Position numbers and translations under genes: made by a program. Positions 26,408 to 35,906 of a stretch of DNA of 64,000 bases are shown here, one piece after another (positions within the stretch are counted from its first letter, which is position 1; the number at the start of each line of letters is the position of its first letter). Source of the DNA: Rhodobacteraceae bacterium Araon29 (lineage in GTDB: Bacteria; Pseudomonadota; Alphaproteobacteria; Rhodobacterales; Rhodobacteraceae). Below the pieces are notes generated by a model that was not told the origin of the DNA, did no database searches, and worked only from the letters and a program-made list of their open reading frames with translations. The stretch lies in NCBI GenBank assembly GCA_039640505.1, contig CP046865.1, positions 992,001-1,056,000 on the forward strand, read 5' to 3'.

Positions 26408-27394
26408 CTAAAATAGAAAGATAATTACCAGCATGGCTATGAAGATCGTTTCTGCCACTAGTAGGCCAATGGCAGCACCGCCCACATCAAGCACATCTTT
26501 CAATGACGTTTTCAGTCCCACCCCAGCGATAGCAGCAAGCAGCGCCCAACGGCTGACATCGCCTGCAAGGTCTGAAACGGCAGTCGGGATCCATCCCATA
26601 GAATTGACTAAAAGCAGCCCGAAAAAGCCAATCACAAAGACTGGAATCAGGGGCTGTCTTTCGACTGGCTCTGGCCCCTCTTGAGGTGCTTGACGCAGAA
26701 TAAGGGTGGCCACAATGATCACAGGGGCCAACATGGCGACACGCACCAATTTCACAATTGTGGCAACCTCACCTGTTTCTGGCCCTACGGAAAAGCCGGC
26801 GCCGACCACTTGCGCCACATCATGGATGGTTGCGCCCAGAAAGATACCAGTTTCGAAATCAGAAAATCCAAGTTGCGCGGCCAAAACTGGATATAGGATC
26901 ATTGCAATAGTCGACAGGATGGTCACTCCTACGACGGTGAATACCAAACGCTCATCTGTGCGCTCATCCTTGGGCAGAATGGCCGAAATCGCCATAGCGG
27001 CAGAGGCCCCGCATATCGCAACCGATCCAGCCGAAAGGAATGCAAACTTTTGACGAAAGCCAAAGAACCGAGCGCACAGCAGGCCAAATAAGATTGTTGC
27101 CACAATTACAATCACAATCATTATTAGGACATCTAGGCCCAATGAGAGGGCCAGATCAGTACTGATGCGCAGCCCCAACAAGGCGACCCCAAATCGCAAA
27201 ATGGATCGCGAGGCCAAGGCAATACCAGGCTTTGGTCGATCCTGTTCCGACACAAAATGCAGCGCGATACCGAACAAAAGCGCCAGCAACATCGCTGGTG
27301 CACCATAATGGTCTGAAACAAATTGCGCGGCTAGGACGATCACCGAGACAATCAGCAACCCAGGTGTTAGGGATTTAATGTTGTCCCAAGTCAT
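26408..27394 (-). CDS. YeiH-family putative sulfate/anion exporter
   Basis: 328 residues with about ten membrane segments. SAGSVAICGASAAMAISAILP, FLGATIHDVAQVVGAGFSVG and ETGEVATIVKLVRVAMLAPV are diagnostic of the UPF0324/YeiH family, members of which have been proposed to export sulfate or related anions. Its start overlaps the upstream small membrane-protein stop as ATGA. Roseobacters often keep such exporters with sulfonate catabolism, but no sulfonate gene is adjacent here. Confidence 0.85.
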   Translation of the reverse strand: MTWDNIKSLTPGLLIVSVIVLAAQFVSDHYGAPAMLLALLFGIALHFVSEQDRPKPGIALASRSILRFGVALLGLRISTDLALSLGLDVLIMIVIVIVATILFGLLCARFFGFRQKFAFLSAGSVAICGASAAMAISAILPKDERTDERLVFTVVGVTILSTIAMILYPVLAAQLGFSDFETGIFLGATIHDVAQVVGAGFSVGPETGEVATIVKLVRVAMLAPVIIVATLILRQAPQEGPEPVERQPLIPVFVIGFFGLLLVNSMGWIPTAVSDLAGDVSRWALLAAIAGVGLKTSLKDVLDVGGAAIGLLVAETIFIAMLVIIFLF

Positions 27395-27747
27395 TCGTTG
27401 TCTCGCGCCGTGCGCGCATCGCGGAAGCTTTTAACAAAATAGGCAAGTGCAAAGGCCGCGGTAAACTCCATAATGATAAATCTCGCGATCCGAGCAAAAT
27501 CATCCGCATTAAGAATGGATGGGAGCCTTAAAAAAAGAGCTACAAATGTAATCACGGTTAAAGTGACAGCGATATGGGCAATGACCTTATTCTCTTTCTT
27601 AACCCCTTGGTAACATAACAAAAGGCCGAACCCAATTGCAGCCTGCATAAATCCTGTTAGGCTATTCAAATCTGATGCCAAGTATCCCCATGCCGAGCAA
27701 AGGATAAGCGCAATTGCATTCAAAAGGCTTGCCGTGTGTGCTTTCAT
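27391..27747 (-). CDS. Small four-segment membrane protein of unknown function
   Basis: 118 residues. Hydrophobic segments at about 8-24, 31-48, 57-75 and 88-107, with a charged C-terminal tail (KSFRDARTARDNE). Coupled by ATGA to the yeiH-type gene, so they are probably made together. I do not recognise a domain; an accessory role for the exporter is inferred from coupling only. Confidence 0.65.
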   Translation of the reverse strand: MKAHTASLLNAIALILCSAWGYLASDLNSLTGFMQAAIGFGLLLCYQGVKKENKVIAHIAVTLTVITFVALFLRLPSILNADDFARIARFIIMEFTAAFALAYFVKSFRDARTARDNE

Positions 27748-27900
27748 TTTTCTATCTACACCTTGATGTTTACGATTTCATTTAAAGTTTAGGGCGATGT
27801 GTTTGCAAAGCGCAAAGTTCGTTATCCAAACAGCATCCCATTTGAACCGCCGCGCAAGATAGCTTTTGGGATATCGTACGCGTACCAACCGCCTTAGAAC

Positions 27901-30693
27901 TCAATAATGCGCTGACAGGCTTGCAAAGGGCTTCTGCGCCGGTGGCGAAAATTTGGTTAAATCAATGCCCTCGACAGCATTCGTGTATTCTTCCAGAGTA
28001 GGTGTTCTGCCAAGGATTGCAGAAAGGACCACGACCGGCGTGGATGCAAGCAATGACTCTCCCTTTTTATCTTTCGAATCGGCCACAACGCGCCCTTGAA
28101 ACAACCGAGTAGAAGTTGCCAAAACCGTGTCGCCTTTTGCTGCTTTTTCCTGATTTCCCATGCAAAGGTTACAGCCCGGACGTTCTAGGTAAAGAATGTT
28201 CTCATATTCCGTCCGCGCAGTCATTTTTGGGGCGAAATCGTCGAATTCAAAACCTGAGTATTTCTGCAGCACTTTCCAATCGCCTTCTGCCTTCAACTCA
28301 TCAATGATGTTGTAGGTCGGGGCAGCAACAACGAGGGGTGCTTTAAACTCTACCTGACCGTTTTCCTTTTCCAGATTTCGCAACATCTGTGCGACGATTT
28401 TTACATCGCCTTTGTGCACCATGCAGGACCCAACAAAGCCCAGATCAACCTTCTTTTCTGCTTTATAAAAAGAGATCGGACGGATGGTGTCATGGGTGTA
28501 GCGCTTAGAGACATCGGCGTTGTTTACATCCGGATCCGCGATCATTGGTTCGTTTATCGCCTCAAGATCGACTACAACTTCTGCAAAATACTTTGCGTTT
28601 ACATCAGGGGCAAGCGCTGGTTTTTGACCTGAACTAATTTGCGCAATACGGTCGTCTGCAATATTTACCAGGCCTTGGAGCATGGCCACACCATTATCCA
28701 TGCCTTTCTCAATCATTATCTGAATGCGCGCTTTTGCGATCTTCAGGGATTGGATGAGCGTTTCGTCTTCAGAGACGCAGATGGAGCCTTTCGCCTTCAT
28801 CTCGGCGGTCCAGTCGGTAAAGGTGAAAGCTTGGTCGGCCAGAAGCGTACCGATGTGCACTTCAATGATACGGCCTTGGAATACATTGTCACCAAATTGC
28901 TGAAGCATCTGCGCCTGAGTTGCATGCACCACATCACGGAAGTCCATGTGATGGGCCATTTTACCTTTGAAGCTCACTTTGACAGATTCAGGGATCGGCA
29001 TCGTTGCCTCGCCCGTTGCCAGAGCCAAGGCTACTGTGCCGGAATCCGCACCAAAGGCCACACCTTTGGACATGCGTGTGTGGCTATCACCCCCGATGAT
29101 GATCGCCCAGTCATCGACTGTGATGTCGTTTAGGACCTTATGAATCACATCCGTCATTGAATGATAAACACCTTTGGGGTCACGCGCAGTGATCAAGCCG
29201 AAGTCGTTCATGAACCTCATTAGGCGTGGAGTGTTGGCTTGCGCCTTGGCATCCCAAACCGAAGCTGTGTGACAGCCTGATTGATAGGCCCCGTCCACAG
29301 AAGGAGAGATTACAGTCGCTGCCATCGCCTCCAATTCTTGCGATGTCATCAGCCCTGTGGTGTCTTGCGAGCCAACGATGTTGACCTTTACCCGCACGTC
29401 AGACCCGGCATGCAAAACCTTGTCAGGCGTTGTGCCACGGGCGTTGGCGTTGAAGATTTTTTCTACCGCTGTCAGGCCTTGCCCTTCGCTTGAGATTTCT
29501 TTGGATGGTGCAAAGGCAGACTTCAGCTCAATCCCGAGTGCTTCTGCAGCAAAGGTTTGCAGCTTCTTACCAAAGACAATGGCGTAAGACCCACCAGCCT
29601 TCATGAACTCCATCTTTTGCGGAGTAAAGGAAGGTGCCATATCCACCAACTCCTCATCCCCGTTTTCGCAATAGAGCTTTTTCTTTTTGGTGTTGATTAT
29701 CAGCACTGTTCCGGTTTCTACGGAGTAGCGCTGCTCTAGAATGGGGTTCCCATCATTGTTAAGGATCGGCTTGCCGTCATCGTCCAACTTTTTGACCCAG
29801 TTTTTGAGGTCGACCCCAATCCCACCTGTCACTCCGACAGTGGTCAAAAAGATAGGTGAGATGCCGTTAGTGCCCGCCACCACAGGGGCAAAATTCACAA
29901 AAGGCACGTAGGGGCTCGCTTGCTTGCCGGTCCAAAGTGCAACGTTGTTCACGCCAGACATTCGGGATGATCCAACGCCCATCGTGCCTTTTTCAGCGAT
30001 CAACATTACCTGCTTGTCTGGGTGCCGAAGCTTCAGTGCTTCGATCTCTTTTTGTGCTGCCTCCGAGATAAAGCATTTCCCGTGTAATTCTCTGTCCGCG
30101 CGCGAGTGCGCCTGGTTACCTGGAGAAAGTAGGTCTGTGGAAATATCGCCTTCAGCAGCGATGTAAGTGACCACTTTTATTTCATTGTCGATATCTGGCA
30201 GCTTCGTGAAGAACTCTGCCTTGGCGTAGCTTTCAAGCAAGTTTTTCGCAATTATGTTTCCAGCCATATAAGCTTTTTTGATGCAATCCGTGTCGGCCTC
30301 ATAAAGGAACACTTGGGTCTTTAATACCTCTGCTGCGTTTTTCGCAATACCTACATCGTCGCCCAACGCAATGTCCAAAAGAGCTCGGACCGAAGGGCCA
30401 CCCTTCATATGAGACAACAATTTAAACGCAAAGGCGGTGGTAATTTCGGGGACATCCGCTTGCCCTAGAATAATCTCTTTCAAAAACGCCGCCTTCACAT
30501 CAGCAGAGGCGGTGGTGCCTGGTAGAGTGTTGTAGATGAAGAAGTTCAAAGACGATGCTCGGTGATGGTTGCCCTTGTCTTTGATTTGGGCAATCAGCTC
30601 CGCCGTCAACGGACCGTCGTCAATCGGTTTTGGATTCAACCCATCTTGCTTGCGGGTTTCAGTTTCTTTTAGGTAAGCTGTGTAAAGGCTCAT
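27901..30693 (-). CDS. acnB: Aconitate hydratase B (2-methylisocitrate dehydratase)
   Basis: 930 residues, slightly longer than the E. coli enzyme (about 865). The N-terminal HEAT-like and swivel domains precede the catalytic core. GDSHTRMSKGVAFGADSG, the cluster-cysteine motifs VGSCMVHKGD and ERPGCNLCMGNQ (three Fe-S ligands) are all present. It catalyses citrate to isocitrate in the TCA cycle and often the methylcitrate step. Monocistronic, preceded by a possible operator at 30759-30778. AcnB instead of the more usual alphaproteobacterial AcnA is notable but not unique. Confidence 0.93.
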   Translation of the reverse strand: MSLYTAYLKETETRKQDGLNPKPIDDGPLTAELIAQIKDKGNHHRASSLNFFIYNTLPGTTASADVKAAFLKEIILGQADVPEITTAFAFKLLSHMKGGPSVRALLDIALGDDVGIAKNAAEVLKTQVFLYEADTDCIKKAYMAGNIIAKNLLESYAKAEFFTKLPDIDNEIKVVTYIAAEGDISTDLLSPGNQAHSRADRELHGKCFISEAAQKEIEALKLRHPDKQVMLIAEKGTMGVGSSRMSGVNNVALWTGKQASPYVPFVNFAPVVAGTNGISPIFLTTVGVTGGIGVDLKNWVKKLDDDGKPILNNDGNPILEQRYSVETGTVLIINTKKKKLYCENGDEELVDMAPSFTPQKMEFMKAGGSYAIVFGKKLQTFAAEALGIELKSAFAPSKEISSEGQGLTAVEKIFNANARGTTPDKVLHAGSDVRVKVNIVGSQDTTGLMTSQELEAMAATVISPSVDGAYQSGCHTASVWDAKAQANTPRLMRFMNDFGLITARDPKGVYHSMTDVIHKVLNDITVDDWAIIIGGDSHTRMSKGVAFGADSGTVALALATGEATMPIPESVKVSFKGKMAHHMDFRDVVHATQAQMLQQFGDNVFQGRIIEVHIGTLLADQAFTFTDWTAEMKAKGSICVSEDETLIQSLKIAKARIQIMIEKGMDNGVAMLQGLVNIADDRIAQISSGQKPALAPDVNAKYFAEVVVDLEAINEPMIADPDVNNADVSKRYTHDTIRPISFYKAEKKVDLGFVGSCMVHKGDVKIVAQMLRNLEKENGQVEFKAPLVVAAPTYNIIDELKAEGDWKVLQKYSGFEFDDFAPKMTARTEYENILYLERPGCNLCMGNQEKAAKGDTVLATSTRLFQGRVVADSKDKKGESLLASTPVVVLSAILGRTPTLEEYTNAVEGIDLTKFSPPAQKPFASLSAHY

Positions 30694-30758
30694 GGCAGTC
30701 CTGATCGTTTATGGTGTTTAAAGGGCCTAGTGGAAAGTAAATTTGCCGAAAACATTAT

Positions 30759-30778
30759 TTGTATGCTGTAGTATACAA
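30759..30778. promoter_or_regulatory. Inverted repeat upstream of acnB
   Basis: TTGTAT-N8-ATACAA, followed shortly by GGTATGTAAAG, lies about 65 bp before the acnB start. The arm pattern resembles GntR-type operators. No regulator is encoded beside it; the role is inferred. Confidence 0.35.
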
Positions 30779-30958
30779 GCTGGTATGTAAAGGCAAGCCC
30801 TTCGAGGTTAGGCGGGGCTTAGAGCAAACTGGCAATTTGACTCATTCAATTTAGATATTAGAGTATCGCGCCTAGTGCAGGGTATCTCACTGGCTGCGCA
30901 TTGAAGGTAAGTTGAAGTGGAGCGAAGCATTTTTCACTCGCTAAACTTAACAAAATTC

Positions 30959-31645
30959 CTACTCGCCTTTTCCTATAGGTGCTGCTTCACTGCGCAATAG
31001 CGCAAGCTCAAGAAGATCGCGAAAGGTGCCCACTTGCAAATCCGAGGTCGTACAATCTGGGTCCGAATTGAACCTAACTGTCGTCATGCCTATTGTTTTG
31101 GCACCATCAAGTTCTTTTTGAGAATGTCCAACGAATATCGCATCTTGAGGCTTAACGTTAAGCGGATCAAGCGCCGCCATGTAAATTCCGGGTGCCGGTT
31201 TCACAATGCCTAATTCGCAAGAGTCCGCGTAACTGTCCCATACTTGGTCAATACCAACAGACTTAAACCAAACCATTTTTTCTGATGGCGGGTTGAAGGT
31301 GTTAGTAACGATCCCAAGCTTGAAACCCCGCCGCTTCAGCTCATGAAGGGTTTCTGGAACGCCTTCAAAAAAGCTGACATCACTTTGCTGAGCCTGCAAG
31401 AGTTTGATGCCATCCGCGATATCTTGCTTCTTGGTAACTCCATAGTGCTGCATCAACCATTCCATGAATGCCTCCACGCCAATCTTACCAGCATGAGCTC
31501 GCAGGCGCATTTTCTTCGCTATTGGATCGATGGGAGGGGGCACTGGGTGCCCACGATCTTTAAGAAATTTTTCAATCGCTGCTTTGCGGCGGGGCTTATT
31601 GTAAAGGATATCACCCGCGTCGAAAAGTACTGCTAAAATTCCCAC
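30959..31645 (-). CDS. HAD-superfamily hydrolase
   Basis: 228 residues from GTG 31645. Motif I is LFDAGDILY (nucleophile Asp9, but Gly at the usual +2 acid/base Asp), motif II IVTNT, motif III lysine in GIVKPAPGIY, motif IV FVGHSQKELDGAK. The C1-type cap lies between motifs I and II. With the +2 Asp replaced, ordinary phosphatase chemistry is doubtful; dehalogenase-like or slow phosphatase activity are alternatives. It lies 81 bases after the ABC binding-protein gene, beyond a hairpin, and may be the last gene of that operon. Confidence 0.75.
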   Translation of the reverse strand: MGILAVLFDAGDILYNKPRRKAAIEKFLKDRGHPVPPPIDPIAKKMRLRAHAGKIGVEAFMEWLMQHYGVTKKQDIADGIKLLQAQQSDVSFFEGVPETLHELKRRGFKLGIVTNTFNPPSEKMVWFKSVGIDQVWDSYADSCELGIVKPAPGIYMAALDPLNVKPQDAIFVGHSQKELDGAKTIGMTTVRFNSDPDCTTSDLQVGTFRDLLELALLRSEAAPIGKGE

Positions 31646-31692
31646 AATATTATCCTTTTGATCGCTTAGAGCTTCAAAGTCGCTGAAAGTTT

Positions 31693-31719
31693 GCCCCAGC
31701 CAATAGTGATGGCTGAGGC
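31693..31719 (-). terminator. Hairpin after the ABC substrate-binding-protein gene
   Basis: On the minus strand GCCTCAGCC, a 9-base loop, then GGCTGGGGC form a 9-bp stem with one T-G pair, 8 bases after the stop at 31727. No strong T-run follows. Confidence 0.55.
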
Positions 31720-31726
31720 GCTACTA

Positions 31727-32923
31727 TCAACTTAGCTCTAAATATAGAGCCAGAAAGCCATACTTGGTATAGTAGATCTCAGTAGGGTCAATCGGCCAGA
31801 GCTTTAAATCATCAAATTTTGGCAGTCCGAATTTTTCGAGTTGCTTTGCTTCGATACTGGCACGAGCAGCATAATCGCCTGGTTCATTCCAAGGAGCAAA
31901 ACCTTCTTCTTCCATCATGTATCGGATCAAAAGTTTGGCGGCGTTAGGATTTGGGGCCATGTCTGCCATAACCAGAGCAGTTGGATACGAGACGCCAAAT
32001 ATTGGGTCAAGATCAAAAATTGGTCCTGCGGCATATACGCCTTCTTTGTTTTTCCGCATTTTTGAGAATGTAGTAATGCCAAGAGGTGGGTTGTCTTGTT
32101 GCACATCTCCCACATTCTTAAAAATCTTGGTGGTTGAGCTTTGGAAAACTGGCTCATTGTTCAAGAAGCGATAGAGCCACTCCATCGCTGCGTCGGGCGC
32201 ATCAATCGTAGTACTCTCTTCGACAAGCTCAATTACGTCTTCGGAATAAGTGATTGGTTCACCAAATTCTCGCTCATAGGCGGCTGACATTTCATCTGCG
32301 TTGTGCAGAATTGTCTGGATGAAATTGGCCGAAAGGCCGTCTTCTAGCGGGCTTGGTAATAGTGTCCGGCCTTTCCACTCCTCGCGTGTTAGGTCCCAGA
32401 TTGAATTGATGGGGGCACCATCAGGGTTCAAAGCTGTATTGTAATAAATCACTCGGCTACTGTGACGCTGAATCAGAAATGGTTCTATCTCATGCGCATC
32501 TAAGTCACCCTCAAGCCCTGTCGGCACGAAATTCCACACCAGATTGTTTGGTAAGGCCTCGTTTAGCAAAAGCGGCGCTTCTGCATTAAATAACACATCG
32601 ACTGAATGGATGCCCGCTTTGTGCTCCCGGCGGAGTTTTTCGATCTGTAGATCTGAAGGCATATCGAAGCCTACGATTTCAATACCGTATTTTTCTTTGA
32701 ACCCGTCCACTAGCTTTGCGATACGCGATGAAACAGAATAGATTACAACTTGGCCTTCTTTCTTAGCGGCTGCTTCGATCTCTGCCCAGTTTTGATTTGC
32801 TGAAGCGTATTCGCCAACACCGGCAGCTTTTTGCCAGGTCTCATCAGCAAATGCTGTACTGGACAACATTACGGTGGCTAGTGCTAGCGGCGCAAGAAGC
32901 CTTTCGTTCAGTCTGTTTGACAT
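31727..32923 (-). CDS. ABC transporter substrate-binding protein (iron/AfuA-type, family 1)
   Basis: 398 residues. Signal peptide 1-26 ending STAFA before DETWQKAAG. The mature part has AAKKEGQVVIYSVSSRIAKL and YYNTALNPDGAPINSIWDLT, the usual signs of SBP_bac_1/AfuA-like proteins that bind ferric iron, 2-aminoethylphosphonate, thiamine or phosphorylated sugars. Ligand unknown. Fourth gene in an RpiR-regulator, double-permease, ATPase, SBP order. Control by an RpiR-type regulator favours a sugar(-phosphate) ligand over iron. Confidence 0.82.
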   Translation of the reverse strand: MSNRLNERLLAPLALATVMLSSTAFADETWQKAAGVGEYASANQNWAEIEAAAKKEGQVVIYSVSSRIAKLVDGFKEKYGIEIVGFDMPSDLQIEKLRREHKAGIHSVDVLFNAEAPLLLNEALPNNLVWNFVPTGLEGDLDAHEIEPFLIQRHSSRVIYYNTALNPDGAPINSIWDLTREEWKGRTLLPSPLEDGLSANFIQTILHNADEMSAAYEREFGEPITYSEDVIELVEESTTIDAPDAAMEWLYRFLNNEPVFQSSTTKIFKNVGDVQQDNPPLGITTFSKMRKNKEGVYAAGPIFDLDPIFGVSYPTALVMADMAPNPNAAKLLIRYMMEEEGFAPWNEPGDYAARASIEAKQLEKFGLPKFDDLKLWPIDPTEIYYTKYGFLALYLELS

Positions 32924-32975
32924 TTTATAGTCCTCCCTTGTTTAGTTTTGACGGCCTTTGGCTAGGCCGCAGCGA

Positions 32976-34070
32976 TTATGATCCCTTGTGAGGGATCAAT
33001 GAATTGGTTTGGGTATCGTAGATGTTGATAGCGTTGACTGCATAATCCAAGAATACTGAGTCGGAAGCTTTGAAAGCCGTATCATGGCCCACTCGTGCCA
33101 GTATAGCAGTGTTTCCACGAACGAGTTGAACGATGGTTTCAGGACCATTTGGCAATATCGCAGTGATCTTGTATTGCTCACCTGGCGCGTCTTTATCCCC
33201 TGAGAGTATTATGTCTTCTGGTCGTGCGCCAACTATGATTTCGGAGACGCCGGGAGACCATCCCAGATTGATGCTGATGTCACCGTTGCAATAGCGAGTG
33301 CTATTTGTGCTCTCGCTGGTGAGTTTGATTAGGTTAATTCGTGGCATCCCAATGAAGTCAGCGACAAAAGTTGTTTTGGGATGGCGGTAGAGTTTTTGAG
33401 GGGACGAGACCTGTTCGATTGTGCCATTGTTCATCACAACCACACGCGTTGACATGGTCATCGCCTCAGTCTGATCGTGGGTGACATATACTGTTGTTGC
33501 TCCAGTTTCAGCTTGGAAGCGTTTTAACTCAACACGCATGTCCATTCTGAGACGAGCGTCAAGATTCGATAGAGGCTCATCCATCAAAAAGACATGTGGT
33601 TGGGTTACTAACAATCTCGCCAAAGCTACGCGTTGCTGCTGGCCGCCCGAGAGCTCAGATGGGTAACGACCCGCTAAATCACTTAACCCAACATCACCCA
33701 GCACTTTATCAAGGCGGTCACTGGCCTCGCCTTTGGGGGCCTTCAGGACATCCAGTCCAAATTTGAGGTTGTCACGGACTGTCATATGTGGCCAAAGCGC
33801 ATAAGATTGAAATACCATCCCCAGCTCTCGTTTACCTGGTGCGATATTGATCTTTTTTGAGCTGTCGAAGACCACATTATCTCCAATGATAATCTCACCT
33901 TCATCGGGGGTCTCTAAACCAGCAAGGCAGCGCAAAAGTGTGGTTTTACCACATCCTGAGGGTCCGAGAAGAACTAGGAATTCCCCAGATTCAATCTCGA
34001 GAGAAACGTTGTCTAATGCGGTGGCCTCCCCATAGCGCTTGGTCAGGTTGTGAATTATTATCTTGGCCAA
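32976..34070 (-). CDS. ABC transporter ATP-binding protein (FbpC/PotA type)
   Basis: 364 residues. Walker A GPSGCGKTT at 37-45, signature LSGGQQQRVALARLL, Walker B VFLMDEPLSNLD, switch His in VYVTHDQTEAM, and a C-terminal TOBE-like regulatory domain (GARPEDIILSG). It lies 12 bases downstream of the permease gene. Energises the fused permease. Confidence 0.88.
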   Translation of the reverse strand: MAKIIIHNLTKRYGEATALDNVSLEIESGEFLVLLGPSGCGKTTLLRCLAGLETPDEGEIIIGDNVVFDSSKKINIAPGKRELGMVFQSYALWPHMTVRDNLKFGLDVLKAPKGEASDRLDKVLGDVGLSDLAGRYPSELSGGQQQRVALARLLVTQPHVFLMDEPLSNLDARLRMDMRVELKRFQAETGATTVYVTHDQTEAMTMSTRVVVMNNGTIEQVSSPQKLYRHPKTTFVADFIGMPRINLIKLTSESTNSTRYCNGDISINLGWSPGVSEIIVGARPEDIILSGDKDAPGEQYKITAILPNGPETIVQLVRGNTAILARVGHDTAFKASDSVFLDYAVNAINIYDTQTNSLIPHKGS

Positions 34071-34082
34071 GGTTTGTTCTCC

Positions 34083-35906
34083 TCAAGAATGTTTTTCACG
34101 TAACCGCGTGATTTTGCCTTTGCCAAACCATAATAGGATTAGCTCGCCTATGATCGTCAGTACGGCGACAATAAGCACCAAAGCATTCGAAAGCTGGGTT
34201 AAACCTTCTTCGGCGTAATTGAAGCCCACAGTCATAAGCACGCGGGTAGAAGGCGTGATCAGCAGAATAATCAGGGAAAGCTCGCGCATTACGCCAACAA
34301 AGCTAACCATCATGCCGGATAGAACCCCGGGGCTCGCCAAGGGTATAACAATCTGACGGAACCGCTTTCCCCAAGTTGCGCCGGTCAATTCTGCAGCTTC
34401 TTCCAGCTCTTTTCCGATCTGCGTAACGGCCATAATACCGGTTTTGACTGAATAGGGCAGTCGGCTTACCACTGAGATTAGGACTAGGAGTGAGAAGGTG
34501 CCATAAAGCGCGGGTATAGGGCCAACCGGTTCGGCAAAGAGTGTTAGATACATGGCGCCAAAGGCAATCGTTGGAAATAGAAAGGGGATAAATGCAACTT
34601 GATCTAGAATGCGTGCCAGACGATTACCTTCACGGCGCACGACGATATAAGCAATCGCAAGACCAACGATTGAGGCTATGATAGCTGAGATGAATGCAAG
34701 TTTTAGGGTATTCCATGTGGCACCCAGAATAATATTGTTGTGTAGAACGCCAGGTTCACCAAAAGCAATTTCTGGGTTGGACGTACCGAGCCAAAAATGA
34801 GACGTCAGGTTATTAAGTTCATAAAATCCGTCAATCAGCATCAGCGACTGATACCCCAGAAGAAGAAGTGGTAGGATACCAGTCAAAAAACCGAAGCTTG
34901 AAACGCAAACAAAGACAGGCCAGCGCCACGCCCCAAGCGTAATGACACGGCTGCGAAATCCCTTTCCACTAATTGTTTCAAACCTGCGCGACTTTTTCCC
35001 CACAAAGCGATTTGATAGCCAAATCGATACGAGCGAAATTGCTATCAAGATAATCGCCAGTACAAATGCCATGGAATCTAGCCCTAGCGCGAGATTTGCG
35101 TAAACCATAGTTGCCAATGTGTGGAACTGGGTTGGTGCACCAAGCAGAAACGGTAGTGCAAACTGCCCAATGGTTTTGCCGAAGGTTAGGATGAAGGCCG
35201 CAACAAAAGCTGGGGCAACTACAGGAAACGTGATCCGCCTCAGGATCATCAAACGGCCGGCACCTGTTATCAACGCTCCTTCTTCCATTTGACTGTCGAT
35301 GGTGGCAAGGGCACCTGCGACCAACAAGTAAGCAAAAGGGAAATAATGGATGGCCAGTGTTATCGAAATTGGAAAGGTGCCGTATGAAAGCCACTCAGGG
35401 GGGCTAATGCCAAGCAGAGCTTCGTAAAGACCCGGTTGTCCGCCTACCTTGGGGCTACGGAAGACTGCCTCCCATGACAATGCAATCGCGAAGGAAGGAA
35501 CAATATAGGGCAAAGTAAGTATTGGTTGCAGCCAAGCCTTGCCTGGCATATCGGAGCGTACAACGCACCAGGCCAGAATTCCACCAGCCAGTAATGCCAG
35601 TGTGGTTGCAATAATACCAGTTTTCATAGTATTAACGAGCGGCCCATAAAGCATTTTCCCTGAAATCGGCCCAGTGGTGACTTGCAGCCAATGGAACCAG
35701 GTGAATTCACCTGGTACTGCGTCTCGTGAGATGCGCCGATCGCCTTCTCCCCAAGTTAAGGTTTCAATGATAAGTTGAAGAAATGGCCATAGGACAAGAT
35801 ATGTAAGAACGATTAGAAGGATCAGCATAAGAATGCTGACCGGATCGGTCATCCACGCCGGGGTCCTTGGTTTTACGTTAAGCAGAGGGATTGACTTGAC
35901 CGTCAC
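34083..35906 (-). CDS. ABC transporter permease, two permease domains fused (FbpB/ThiP-like)
   Basis: 607 residues with about twelve membrane segments in two halves. Each half carries an EAA loop: EEGALITGAGRLMILRRITF in the first and EELEEAAELTGATWGKRFRQ in the second. Both BPD_transp_1 domains on one chain are common in iron/thiamine-type systems. Its start overlaps the RpiR-family stop (35903-35906, ATGA). Confidence 0.88.
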   Translation of the reverse strand: MTVKSIPLLNVKPRTPAWMTDPVSILMLILLIVLTYLVLWPFLQLIIETLTWGEGDRRISRDAVPGEFTWFHWLQVTTGPISGKMLYGPLVNTMKTGIIATTLALLAGGILAWCVVRSDMPGKAWLQPILTLPYIVPSFAIALSWEAVFRSPKVGGQPGLYEALLGISPPEWLSYGTFPISITLAIHYFPFAYLLVAGALATIDSQMEEGALITGAGRLMILRRITFPVVAPAFVAAFILTFGKTIGQFALPFLLGAPTQFHTLATMVYANLALGLDSMAFVLAIILIAISLVSIWLSNRFVGKKSRRFETISGKGFRSRVITLGAWRWPVFVCVSSFGFLTGILPLLLLGYQSLMLIDGFYELNNLTSHFWLGTSNPEIAFGEPGVLHNNIILGATWNTLKLAFISAIIASIVGLAIAYIVVRREGNRLARILDQVAFIPFLFPTIAFGAMYLTLFAEPVGPIPALYGTFSLLVLISVVSRLPYSVKTGIMAVTQIGKELEEAAELTGATWGKRFRQIVIPLASPGVLSGMMVSFVGVMRELSLIILLITPSTRVLMTVGFNYAEEGLTQLSNALVLIVAVLTIIGELILLWFGKGKITRLREKHS

